DNA of 9,231 nt from an uncultured Collinsella sp. (GTDB lineage: Bacteria > Actinomycetota > Coriobacteriia > Coriobacteriales > Coriobacteriaceae), in assembly GCA_900754275.1 (NCBI GenBank), contig CAAECF010000114.1, forward strand, positions 1 to 9,231, in the 5' to 3' direction. The position numbers and the translations under genes are program-made. Every line of letters begins with the position of its first letter. The first letter of the stretch is position 1. Shown one piece after another: positions 1 to 6,088 of this stretch. The notes under the pieces were generated by a model, which worked only from the letters and a program-made list of their open reading frames with translations, was not told the origin of the DNA and made no database searches.

Positions 1-24
1 TAGAGACAGAGCCCGAAACTCTCA

Positions 25-99
25 TGGAGCCAGTGACAGGAATCGAACCCGCAACCCACTGATTACAAATCAGTTGCGCTACCGTTGCGCCACACTGGC
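25..99 (-). tRNA. tRNA-Thr (anticodon UGU), CCA encoded
   Basis: The minus strand folds into a complete cloverleaf. The 7-bp acceptor stem GCCAGTG/CACTGGC is perfect, the D stem is GCGC/GCGC, the anticodon stem is ACTGA/TCAGT around loop TTTGTAA, and the T arm is GCGGG-TTCGATT-CCTGT. Loop positions 34-36 are TGT, so it reads ACA (Thr). The discriminator is U and the 3' CCA is genomically encoded (complement of 25-27). It lies downstream of, and in the same direction as, the disA-to-rae1 operon, but an intrinsic terminator and a possible own promoter lie between them. Confidence 0.96.
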
Positions 100-129
100 A
101 CACTTGGCGCTTTCGCGCGAAGCCTGTTT

Positions 130-158
130 AGGATAAAGGAATTGAGGACGGGGCGCAA
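130..158 (-). promoter_or_regulatory. putative promoter of tRNA-Thr
   Basis: On the minus strand TTGCGC (158-153) is followed, after exactly 17 nt, by TATCCT (135-130). This lies about 30 nt upstream of the mature tRNA 5' end. The match to sigma-70-type -35/-10 boxes is partial, so this is a plausible inference and not proof. The terminator at 184-209 just upstream would make a separate tRNA promoter necessary. Confidence 0.4.
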
Positions 159-183
159 CAGGCCCTTCGACCGACCACATCTC

Positions 184-209
184 AAAAACCGTTCGTCAGA
201 ACGAACAGT
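184..209 (-). terminator. intrinsic terminator of the disA-to-rae1 operon
   Basis: On the minus strand the stem ACTGTTCGT/ACGAACGGT (9 bp with one wobble) closes a TCTG loop, followed directly by a run of five T (complement of 184-188). It sits about 115 nt past the stop of the NYN RNase gene and upstream of tRNA-Thr, so it would end the long minus-strand operon. The stem is only moderately strong and its 5' arm is also part of a competing hairpin at 201-222. Confidence 0.55.
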
Positions 210-222
210 TTTATCTGTTCGT
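201..222. repeat. perfect 8-bp inverted repeat competing with the terminator
   Basis: ACGAACAG (201-208) and CTGTTCGT (215-222) are perfect inverted repeats with a 6-nt AT-rich spacer. Bases 201-209 also form one arm of the terminator at 184-209, so in RNA the two hairpins cannot coexist. It could be an antiterminator-like fold, a protein binding palindrome, or a by-product of the repeated GTTCGTCARAAC motif. Confidence 0.55.
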
Positions 223-248
223 CAAAACATAAACCTATTCGTTTTGAC
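221..248. repeat. 8-bp inverted repeat, 12-nt loop
   Basis: GTCAAAAC (221-228) and GTTTTGAC (241-248) are perfect inverted repeats around a 12-nt loop. Together with the neighbouring repeats at 188-209 and 201-222, three overlapping hairpins lie in 60 nt between the tRNA-Thr remnant and the tRNA-Thr gene. Confidence 0.5.
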
Positions 249-299
249 AGCTGCAAACCCGCAACCCACTGATTACAAATCAGCGGGTAGACCAATCTA
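246..299 (-). pseudogene. degenerate tRNA-Thr copy
   Basis: Bases 256-283 are identical over 28 nt to 46-73 of the intact tRNA-Thr gene: whole anticodon stem-loop with UGU, variable loop, 5' half of the T stem and the first T-loop bases. On the 5' side a weak D-arm-like stretch remains (minus strand GATTGGTCTACCCGC). On the 3' side the T loop and acceptor stem are lost. No acceptor stem can be formed, so it cannot be a working tRNA. It may be a decayed tandem duplicate or a leftover attachment site of an element that used this tRNA gene. The outer limits are approximate. Confidence 0.6.
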
Positions 300-325
300 G
301 GAAACGGCTCTCTGCCGCAACTCCC

Positions 326-1003
326 CTACCGTCCGCGCAGGGCCTTGAGCTTGGCCAGGGCATCGGGGCTCAGGCGACTGCCCAGGGTCATCTTGATCTG
401 CGGGGCTTCCTCGGCCTCGTGAACGTCGTTGTCGATCTGTTTGATCTCGTCCACCAGCATACGGCTCGAGATGCGCGTGACGCCCTTGCCCATGACGACG
501 GCCTGTATTGTGCCGTCACTCGATACCACGGAGCACGCGCGGCCTTCCTCACGCGCCTCGATGCAGAGCTTCTGCACCACGGTATCGGCAGAGACGCCCG
601 TCGGCGAGAACTCGATGCGCACGCCGCGGGCCGGTAGGTTGGGGCGCTCGTTGGAGATGTTGCCCGCGCCGTCGAACACGATCACGGCCTCGTAACGGCC
701 CTGGGCAAACGCCGCGACATCGTTGATAAGCGCAGTACGAGCCATATCGTGGACGTCGCTGGAATATGGATCGTCGGAATGGTCGTAGACGAGCTTTTCG
801 TAGCGCGGCGTGCAGTGAATCACGTTGTAGCCGTCGACCACCAGCAGCTCGGGCTTATTGGAGTGCACCGTCGAGACCGGGTCGGCGATGGCCTGCGCAA
901 ACGCATTGCCGCCCACGCCATAGGTCGCGGCCGAAACAATCGGCTTGGCCGAGCCCTCGCCAAAGCGCTTGGCCTTGGACTTGGCGCGGTTCTTCTTGGA
1001 CAT
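326..1003 (-). CDS. rae1: NYN (PIN-like) domain RNase, Rae1/YacP family
   Basis: A 225-residue protein whose core matches the YacP/Rae1 family. In Bacillus subtilis Rae1 is a ribosome-associated endoribonuclease that cuts mRNA at the A site; the function here is by homology. Visible motifs: LLVVDGYNVIH (53-63, with D57 and N60), VIVFDG (107-112, D111), GVSADTVVQKL (136-146, D140) and SSDGTIQAVVMGKG (161-174, D163). These acidic residues are the expected metal site of the PIN fold. Relative to the roughly 170-residue Bacillus protein it has an extra basic, low-complexity N-terminus of about 50 residues that may bind RNA or ribosomes. The ATG lies 3 nt after the rlmB stop, with GGGGGAGGAG as ribosome binding site inside the end of rlmB, so the start is well supported. 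Neighbouring rlmB and cysS match the Bacillus context and strengthen the call. It is the last protein gene of the operon. Confidence 0.85.
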   Translation of the reverse strand: MSKKNRAKSKAKRFGEGSAKPIVSAATYGVGGNAFAQAIADPVSTVHSNKPELLVVDGYNVIHCTPRYEKLVYDHSDDPYSSDVHDMARTALINDVAAFAQGRYEAVIVFDGAGNISNERPNLPARGVRIEFSPTGVSADTVVQKLCIEAREEGRACSVVSSDGTIQAVVMGKGVTRISSRMLVDEIKQIDNDVHEAEEAPQIKMTLGSRLSPDALAKLKALRGR

Positions 1004-1006
1004 GCG

Positions 1007-1927
1007 CTACTCCTCCCCCATGAGCTCGCCGGCATTGCGGCGCAGCCACTCAAAGCACAGCGCGGTGGTCGCCTGGGCCACGTTGAGACTCTCGGTCATG
1101 CCGCGCTGGGGAAGCTTGGTCAAAAAGTCGCATTTCTCGAGCACCAGGCGCGAGATGCCGTCGCCCTCGGAGCCCATGACGAGCGCAACGCGGCCCTCGA
1201 AGGGAGCATCCCAGCAGCTGCCCTCGGCGTGCTCGGAAGCACCGCCCACCCAAAAGCCGGCGGCCTTGAGGTCGTCAAGCGCTCGGGCGATATTAGGAAC
1301 CTGCGCGATGGGCAGGTGCATGACGGCACCAGCGGAGGTTTTGTAGCTGCCCACGGTCACACCGGCGGCGCGCTTGTTGGCAATGATGACGCCCGCTGCG
1401 CCCACGACCTCGGCAGAGCGCACGATCGCACCAAAATTGCCATCGTCGGTCACATGGTCGAGCACGACGACGAGCGCCGGTCCTTCACCCGCGCGATCGA
1501 GAATATCGGCGACATCGGCATAGGGGAAATTGCCCACCTCGAGCGCAATGCCCTGGTGAGCGCCATGGCTCGACAGCGCATCGAGCTGCGTGCGCGGCAC
1601 ATACTTAATGCGGACGTCCGCGGCGTTGAGGTCGTCGACCAGGCGCGACAAGGCGGCATCGCGCTCCCCGCCCTCGGCGATGAGCGCGCACTTGACGGGA
1701 AAGCCGGTACGCAGTGCCTCGGCGGCAGCACGACGACCTTCGATAAACTCGCCCTTGGGAACCTGAACGTTGTCGCGGTTGCGATCTCGCTGCGAACGCG
1801 CAGCCTGGGCTTGGGAGCGCTCGCGCTGGCCCTTGGGAGTGGCAGCGCGGTCGTTGCGGCGAATCGGACGCGAGCCAGAAGCAGCCTGCTTGCCTCCACG
1901 CGGTGCACGTTTGCGATTGTCGGCCAT
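1007..1927 (-). CDS. rlmB: 23S rRNA 2'-O-methyltransferase, SpoU/TrmH family (RlmB-like)
   Basis: A 306-residue SPOUT methyltransferase; family members transfer a methyl group from SAM to a ribose 2'-OH, in RlmB at G2251 of 23S rRNA. All three SpoU motifs are visible. Motif 1 is DHVTDDGNFGAIVRSA (157-172) with catalytic-type N164 and R170, motif 2 is LVMGSEGDGI (249-258) with E254, and motif 3 is LPQRGMTESLNVAQA (272-286) with the S-L-N core at 280-282. These build the trefoil knot. Residues 61-135 match the small SpoU substrate-binding domain (FIEGRRAAAEAL). The first 55 or so residues are a basic Arg/Lys/Gln-rich tail, probably disordered and RNA-binding. The ATG has a strong AAGGAGG at 1935-1941. 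Exact substrate (rRNA position) cannot be settled from sequence alone. The gene is separated from cysS by a 103-nt hairpin and followed 3 nt later by the NYN RNase gene. Confidence 0.9.
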   Translation of the reverse strand: MADNRKRAPRGGKQAASGSRPIRRNDRAATPKGQRERSQAQAARSQRDRNRDNVQVPKGEFIEGRRAAAEALRTGFPVKCALIAEGGERDAALSRLVDDLNAADVRIKYVPRTQLDALSSHGAHQGIALEVGNFPYADVADILDRAGEGPALVVVLDHVTDDGNFGAIVRSAEVVGAAGVIIANKRAAGVTVGSYKTSAGAVMHLPIAQVPNIARALDDLKAAGFWVGGASEHAEGSCWDAPFEGRVALVMGSEGDGISRLVLEKCDFLTKLPQRGMTESLNVAQATTALCFEWLRRNAGELMGEE

Positions 1928-1961
1928 AAAACGGCCTCCTTAAATAGATAACGAACAAGAA

Positions 1962-2064
1962 TCGACCGTCCGAGCCACGGCACCTTGCCTTTCAATCGTT
2001 GGGCATGACCACCAGGTCTATGCCCTCCTCTTTCAAGGCAATCTGCCGCACCTCGAACGGTCGA
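1962..2064 (-). other. 103-nt imperfect hairpin filling the cysS-rlmB gap
   Basis: The whole gap between the cysS stop and the rlmB leader folds on itself. Read on the minus strand, paired blocks are 2064-2057/1962-1969 (8 bp), 2056:1970 (wobble), 2055-2052/1971-1974, two wobbles, 2048-2044/1978-1982, 2041-2035/1985-1991, 2025-2020/2001-2006 and 2018-2015/2007-2010, with a UGGU loop. That is about 37 pairs. A 9x9 internal loop (2034-2026 opposite 1992-2000) contains two tandem GA/AG steps flanking two A-U pairs, which suggests a structured purine-rich motif. The hairpin starts 6 nt after the cysS stop and ends 20 nt before the rlmB ribosome binding site. No clean U-tract follows, so it is not an ordinary terminator. 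It could be an RNase processing or mRNA stability element within the operon, an unnamed structured RNA, or a palindromic mobile repeat. I do not recognise a family. Confidence 0.75.
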
Positions 2065-2070
2065 CAAATA

Positions 2071-3537
2071 CTAGAGACTCTTAATACGAGTACCCGCGGC
2101 CGTATCTTCAATCGTCAGGCCCAGGTCCTTGAGCTGGTCGCGGATGGCGTCGGCCAGATCCCAGTTCTTGGCGGCACGGGCCTCGGCACGGGCCTCGAGA
2201 ATCTTGGCAGCGGCCTCGTCCACGTCGTCACCCGTGTAGGCGACCAGGCCGGCGGCAACGCCCAGCAGGCCCAGCGGCAACTCGACCTTGGGCTCGGGGA
2301 GCTCGACGCCAAACGTATCGAGCAGCTCGACCAGCGTATCGGCAGCAGCAAGCGCAGCGGCCTTGTCGGCAGCGTCGCCCGCCTGCTCCAGGTACTGGTT
2401 GCACTCGGTCACAAAGCCAAAGACAGCACCCATGGCACCGGCAGTGTTAAAGTCGTCGTCCATGCACTCCTTAAAGGCGGCACGGGCCTCGGCGGCCTTA
2501 GCGGCAAACGCCTCGGATGCTGCCTCATCGGCATCGGCCGTCGCATGGTTCGCGGCCCAGCGCAGGTTCTCGACCGTACCGGCAATGCGTGTGAGCGAGT
2601 TCTCGGCACCATCCAGACGCTCCCAGGAGAAGTCAAGCGGCGAGCGATAACTCGTCTGCAGCATCAGCAGGCGCAGGGCCGCGGCAGAGTGCTGTTCGAG
2701 CACCTCGGCCAGCGTAAAGAAGTTTCCGAGCGACTTGGACATCTTCTCGCCGTCGACCAGCAGCATGCCCGTGTGCATCCAGGTGTTGGAGAAGCCCTGG
2801 TGCCAGGCGCAGGTGGCCTGAGCGCACTCGTTCTCGTGATGCGGGAAGGCAAGGTCGGAGCCGCCGCCGTGGATGTCGATCGGAGTGCCCAGGTAGCGAT
2901 GCACCATGGCGGCGCACTCGGTGTGCCAACCGGGACGGCCTTCGCCCCAGGGGCTCGGCCAGCTGGGTTCGCCGGGCTTAGCGGCCTTCCACAGGGCAAA
3001 GTCGAGCGGATCGTTCTTGTCCTCGTTCTCCTCGATGCGCGCGCCAACCATAAGGTCGTCGATGTTGCGGCCCGAGACCTGACCATAGTTGGGATCGCTG
3101 CGCACGGCAAAGTACACATCGCCGTTATCGGCTGCGTAAGCGTGGCCCTGCTCGATAAGCGTCTTGATCATGGCGATCATGGGGCCGATCTCCTTGGTGG
3201 CGCGGGGGCGCACATCGGGATCGAGCACGTTGGCGGCGCGCATGACGCCGATAAACTTGTCGGAGAACTCCGTCGCGACCTCGGCGGCCGTTCGGCCCTG
3301 CTCGTTGGCGCGCTTGATGATCTTGTCATCGACATCGGTGAGGTTCTGGGCGAACGTGACCTCGTAGCCGCTCGCGATGAGCCAGCGACGAATCACGTCA
3401 AAGCTGATGAACGTGCGGGCATTGCCGATGTGGATGTTGTCGTAGACCGTGGGGCCGCACACGTACATGCGGACCTTGCCGGACTCGATGGGCTGGAACT
3501 CTTCCTTTTTATGGGTAGCGCTGTTGTAGATACGCAT
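2071..3537 (-). CDS. cysS: cysteinyl-tRNA synthetase
   Basis: A 488-residue class I aminoacyl-tRNA synthetase that charges tRNA-Cys with cysteine using ATP, in the cytoplasm; length is normal for the family (about 460-490). The N-terminal MYVCGPTVYDNIHIGNAR (24-41) holds the HIGH-type motif HIGN (36-39) and zinc ligand C27. The other zinc ligands are C208 (GWHTEC), H233 (FPHH) and E237. The signature KMSKS is at 265-269. The C-terminal DALR-like region (about 330-430) and the terminal anticodon-binding segment (IRDQLKDLGLTIEDTAAGTRI) are intact. The ATG at 3537 lies 3 nt after the ispF stop, with AAGGAG overlapping the ispF end, so it is translationally linked. No truncation or frameshift is seen. 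Confidence 0.98.
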   Translation of the reverse strand: MRIYNSATHKKEEFQPIESGKVRMYVCGPTVYDNIHIGNARTFISFDVIRRWLIASGYEVTFAQNLTDVDDKIIKRANEQGRTAAEVATEFSDKFIGVMRAANVLDPDVRPRATKEIGPMIAMIKTLIEQGHAYAADNGDVYFAVRSDPNYGQVSGRNIDDLMVGARIEENEDKNDPLDFALWKAAKPGEPSWPSPWGEGRPGWHTECAAMVHRYLGTPIDIHGGGSDLAFPHHENECAQATCAWHQGFSNTWMHTGMLLVDGEKMSKSLGNFFTLAEVLEQHSAAALRLLMLQTSYRSPLDFSWERLDGAENSLTRIAGTVENLRWAANHATADADEAASEAFAAKAAEARAAFKECMDDDFNTAGAMGAVFGFVTECNQYLEQAGDAADKAAALAAADTLVELLDTFGVELPEPKVELPLGLLGVAAGLVAYTGDDVDEAAAKILEARAEARAAKNWDLADAIRDQLKDLGLTIEDTAAGTRIKSL

Positions 3538-3540
3538 TCG

Positions 3541-4035
3541 TTACTCCTTAACGGTTTTCTGTAGCAGGCAGACGGCCCAGGCACCGATTCCCTCGCCCTG
3601 GCCTTCCCAACCGAGCTTTTCGGTCGTAGTGGCGGCGACGCCCACGTTTTCGACGTCAACGCCCAGGGCATGGGCAAGGTTGGCGCGCATGGCATCGCGG
3701 TGCGGAGTGATCTTGGGTTGCTGACAGGCAATGGTGCAATCGGCATCGACAAACTCAAAGCCCAGCTCGCGCGCATAGTCCATCACGCGAGCGAGCAGCA
3801 CCATCGAATCGGCACCCTCGTAGGCGGGATCGGTGTCGGGAAATAGCCTGCCGATGTCTCCCCCGCGGCAGGCGCCCAGAATGGCGTCGGCCAAGGCATG
3901 CGCGAGCACATCGGCATCCGAGTGGCCCAGCAGGCCGCGCTCGTAGGGAATGTCGACCCCGCCGATGATACATCGACGCCCCTCCACCAAACGGTGGACG
4001 TCGTAGCCGTGGCCAATGCGCAGGTTACTGAACAT
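3541..4035 (-). CDS. ispF: 2-C-methyl-D-erythritol 2,4-cyclodiphosphate synthase
   Basis: A 164-residue MEP-pathway enzyme that cyclises CDP-methylerythritol 2-phosphate to MEcPP with release of CMP, on the route to IPP and DMAPP. Metal ligands are D12 and H14 (GHGYDVHRL, 8-16) and H46 (DADVLAHALADAI). Other family blocks are LLGHSDADV (35-43), DIGRLFPDTDP (60-70), DCTIACQQPKI (99-109) and ATTTEKLGWEGQGEGI (135-150). I chose the ATG at 4035, giving MFSNLRIGHGYDVH, because it gives the usual family length. An in-frame codon at 4068 would add 11 uncharacteristic residues. The chosen start overlaps the end of ispD by 11 nt, with GGGAGAGG upstream inside ispD. IspD and IspF act at steps 3 and 5 of the pathway and are often adjacent or fused, so the overlap fits coordinated translation. 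Confidence 0.97.
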   Translation of the reverse strand: MFSNLRIGHGYDVHRLVEGRRCIIGGVDIPYERGLLGHSDADVLAHALADAILGACRGGDIGRLFPDTDPAYEGADSMVLLARVMDYARELGFEFVDADCTIACQQPKITPHRDAMRANLAHALGVDVENVGVAATTTEKLGWEGQGEGIGAWAVCLLQKTVKE

Positions 4036-4753
4036 GGGGAAGGTCCTCTCCCTCGGCCATGCGGCCAAGCAGAATCGCGGTTACGGGACGCAGGTCCTCG
4101 GGCACCGTCACCTTAAGGTTATCGCGCGGGCTCTGGACACAGCGGACGCGGGCGCCCATGCGCTCGACCAGCGAAGAATCGTCGGTCCCGATAAAGCCCT
4201 CGGTGATAGCTGCGGTGTGGGCGCGCTTCATGGCGTCGACGCTAAAGATCTGCGGCGTCTGCGCGGCCCAGTAGAGCTCGCGCGGCAGCGTCTCGACGAT
4301 ATTGTCGCCGTCGACGATCTTGAGCGTGTCGATCGCGGGCTGGCCGCACACGACGCCGTCGAGCGAGCGGTCGCCCACAAGCACGTCGATCGCATGATCG
4401 ATGGCCTCGGTCGTGATGAGCGGACGGGCGCCGTCGTGGATGGCGACATATTCGAAACCCGCCGGTACCGCATGCACGCCGGCACGGGTGGAGTCCTGGC
4501 GGGTATCGCCGGCATCGGCAAAACTGATGGGCGTGTCATAGTCAAACGGGTCGATGGCCAGGCGGCGCATCTCGGCACGGCGCTCGGCAGGGCACACCAC
4601 CACGATGTGGCCGACCTTGTCGCTACGATCGAACGCGCGGATGGACCAGCTCATAAGCGGACGACCCGCTACATTGACGAGCTGCTTGCCACCGGGGTTA
4701 CCAAAGCGCTGGCCGCTGCCACCGGCAACGACCACGGCGCATACGGGCGCCAT
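4025..4753 (-). CDS. ispD: 2-C-methyl-D-erythritol 4-phosphate cytidylyltransferase
   Basis: A 242-residue GT-A-fold nucleotidyltransferase that joins CTP and MEP to form CDP-methylerythritol, releasing diphosphate. The N-terminal VVVAGGSGQRFG (7-18) is the nucleotide-binding signature, with R16 and K23 (GGKQL) as the expected catalytic basic residues. ADAGDTRQDSTRAG (79-92) contains the R-x-x-S motif, IHDGARP (105-111) the metal-binding aspartate, QTPQIF (165-170) and GTDDSS (189-194) the MEP-binding region, and NLKVT (212-216) the conserved lysine near the C-terminus. The usual PKQ turn before the lysine is GGKQ here, a mild deviation. The start ATG shares one base with the disA stop (TAATG arrangement), indicating translational coupling to disA. 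Confidence 0.97.
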   Translation of the reverse strand: MAPVCAVVVAGGSGQRFGNPGGKQLVNVAGRPLMSWSIRAFDRSDKVGHIVVVCPAERRAEMRRLAIDPFDYDTPISFADAGDTRQDSTRAGVHAVPAGFEYVAIHDGARPLITTEAIDHAIDVLVGDRSLDGVVCGQPAIDTLKIVDGDNIVETLPRELYWAAQTPQIFSVDAMKRAHTAAITEGFIGTDDSSLVERMGARVRCVQSPRDNLKVTVPEDLRPVTAILLGRMAEGEDLPHVQ

Positions 4754-5820
4754 TATGCGTTCCCCTGTTTGGTGCCCTTCATGCGGTACAGGGAGTCCGC
4801 AAGAATGGCAGGGTTGTTAACGCCAAAGTCGCCCAGGCGCTCCGGATCCTCGCTGATGTCGTCCATGAGCTCCTGCAGCGATCCATACTCGTCGACGATT
4901 TTCTCGGCCACGCCGTCGCGCACGACGGACACGCGCGAAAGCGTGCGCAGGCCCAGCGGTGTCATGACGGAGTCCTCGTCCAGGTCGTCGTAACCCAGAA
5001 CCGCCGCCACATGCTGCGGGTCGGACAAGTCCTTGGGCGTCATACGGCTCAGGTTGGCGCGGATCTTTTCGGCATTGGCCTCGGAAGAATCGCTCGCGTA
5101 GTCGCGAATCATCAGGTCGTACTCGGTATCCATGCTGGAGCCGGCGAGCTGCTCGAGCTGCATCTGCACGAGCTTGCCCTGGTTGCCCAACTTGACAATG
5201 CAATCCTTAAGCTCAGTCTTTGCCTGCTGCATGATCTCGAAACTCGAGAAAATGCCGGTGATGTCGGCGAGCGTAACGTAGTCGTCGAGCTCGAGGGCCG
5301 TCAGGCGCAGCAGGGAGCGATCGAGCGACTGACGGGTAGTCTGGAGCGTGGCGACGAGCTGGTTGACCGAGCTCATGATGGTGGTGACGGGCTGGATCTC
5401 GTAGCTCTTGCCGTGGACGTACACGTTGACGACGGCACGACGAGCCGAAACCGAGATCACGATGGCGTCGGTGAGCACCGACATGCGAGCGGCAGTACGG
5501 TGACGCATGCCCGTTTCACTCGTGGCGAGCGAGGGATCGGGATTGAGGTGGAAGTTGGCGCGCAGGATCTGGGTGAGGTCGCCATCGATGACGATGGCAC
5601 CGTCCATCTTGGAAAGCTCGAACAGGCGGTTCGAGGTAAACGAAATGTTGAGCGGGAAGCCGTCGTTACCGGCAGCGAGTACGTTTTCGGTGTCGCCGAC
5701 GCAAATAAGAGCGCCCAGGTGACCAGCAATGATCATGTCGAGGGCGGTGCGGATCGGCTGGCCGGGGGCAGTCAGGCGAATAGCCTGTTCCATACGCTTT
5801 TGCAGCTCGTTCTTATCCAA
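4753..5820 (-). CDS. disA: diadenylate cyclase DisA (c-di-AMP synthase)
   Basis: A 355-residue DisA-type protein that condenses two ATP into the second messenger c-di-AMP and, in studied species, scans DNA for damage as an octamer. The N-terminal DAC domain (about 10-140) has the signature KMDGAIVIDG (71-80, with D73-G74-A75) and SETGMRHRTAAR (101-112, with the RHR motif). A helical linker domain (about 150-285) follows. The C-terminal helix-hairpin-helix part (about 290-347) is weak: where the Bacillus protein has a VEGIGEVRA-type hairpin, this one has LGDFGVNNPAIL. The start is TTG at 5820, with GGGAG 7 nt upstream; no in-frame ATG lies between it and the upstream region, and the next ATG would cost nine residues. 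A weak promoter (TTGACT at 5937-5932, CATTCT 18 nt on) may serve the operon. disA is first in the run and is coupled to ispD. Confidence 0.96.
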   Translation of the reverse strand: MDKNELQKRMEQAIRLTAPGQPIRTALDMIIAGHLGALICVGDTENVLAAGNDGFPLNISFTSNRLFELSKMDGAIVIDGDLTQILRANFHLNPDPSLATSETGMRHRTAARMSVLTDAIVISVSARRAVVNVYVHGKSYEIQPVTTIMSSVNQLVATLQTTRQSLDRSLLRLTALELDDYVTLADITGIFSSFEIMQQAKTELKDCIVKLGNQGKLVQMQLEQLAGSSMDTEYDLMIRDYASDSSEANAEKIRANLSRMTPKDLSDPQHVAAVLGYDDLDEDSVMTPLGLRTLSRVSVVRDGVAEKIVDEYGSLQELMDDISEDPERLGDFGVNNPAILADSLYRMKGTKQGNA

Positions 5821-5967
5821 GGCATCGCTCCCATCGTATACGCTCCATAAACGCTAAATAGTTTCTCACGGTTTGCCCCCGCAGCGCTTGCGAAATCCGA
5901 TGCTTACAGAATGAGCGAACACCGCTGGGGTAGTCAAAAGAGCCCCAACCCAAATGAGCTGCTTATG

Positions 5968-5976
5968 TGGTAGCAT
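5968..5976 (+). promoter_or_regulatory. putative extended -10 promoter of mntP
   Basis: TGGTAGCAT at 5968-5976 fits an extended -10 element (TGn followed by TAGCAT) placed so that transcription would begin around 5983, just before the riboswitch. No good -35 box is seen 17 nt upstream, which is tolerated with extended -10 promoters. The assignment rests on position and a partial match. Confidence 0.35.
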
Positions 5977-5990
5977 CGGGATTCACATGA

Positions 5991-6088
5991 ATGAGGGAGT
6001 AGTCGCGTGACCGGGTTCGCCTCCGGTGGCGCGGTAAGTCAACACACTGGCCGATGCGGCCTGGCTTGCCTTAATGAACGAGACTCGT
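5991..6088 (+). promoter_or_regulatory. yybP-ykoY manganese riboswitch
   Basis: The leader of mntP carries the conserved segments of the yybP-ykoY (Mn2+) aptamer: GGGAGTAG (5995-6002), GTCAACAC (6038-6045) and AATGAACGAGAC (6073-6084). P1 is ATGAG/CTCGT (5991-5995 with 6084-6088). P2 is CGCG/CGCG plus ACCGG/CCGGT (6004-6014 with 6023-6033). A third helix is GGCC/GGCC (6049-6052 with 6058-6061). The 3' strand of P1 is also the 5' arm of the terminator at 6081-6125. Mn2+ binding, which stabilises P1, should therefore prevent termination and turn mntP on. This agrees with the known behaviour of the class; the on-switch logic here is inferred from the overlap. Confidence 0.92.

Noticed and set aside
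85..300. Plus-strand 71-codon frame across the tRNA-Thr region
   Set aside because: It overlaps the tRNA gene, its degenerate copy and several hairpins, and has no ribosome binding site.
1..300. CRISPR array, because of the repeated 28-nt sequence
   Set aside because: There are only two copies, both derived from tRNA-Thr, with unequal context and no cas genes.
749..1951. Long plus-strand open frame of 400 codons opposite rlmB and the NYN RNase gene
   Set aside because: It lies antisense to two genes with clear family motifs, has no recognisable domain, and arises because GC-rich genes leave the opposite strand open.
1985..2064. Minus-strand peptide-like frame (VRQIALKEEGIDLVVMPND) in the cysS-rlmB gap
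   Set aside because: It resembles the tail of a CysS-like protein only faintly, has no start or ribosome binding site, and the bases are better explained as one arm and the loop of the hairpin.
1999..3564. Plus-strand open frame of 521 codons opposite cysS
   Set aside because: The minus strand encodes an intact cysteinyl-tRNA synthetase with all motifs; the plus frame is a compositional shadow with repetitive Gly/Leu/Val content.
5011..5850. Plus-strand open frame of 279 codons opposite disA
   Set aside because: It mirrors disA, has no domain signature, and would run through the divergent promoter region.
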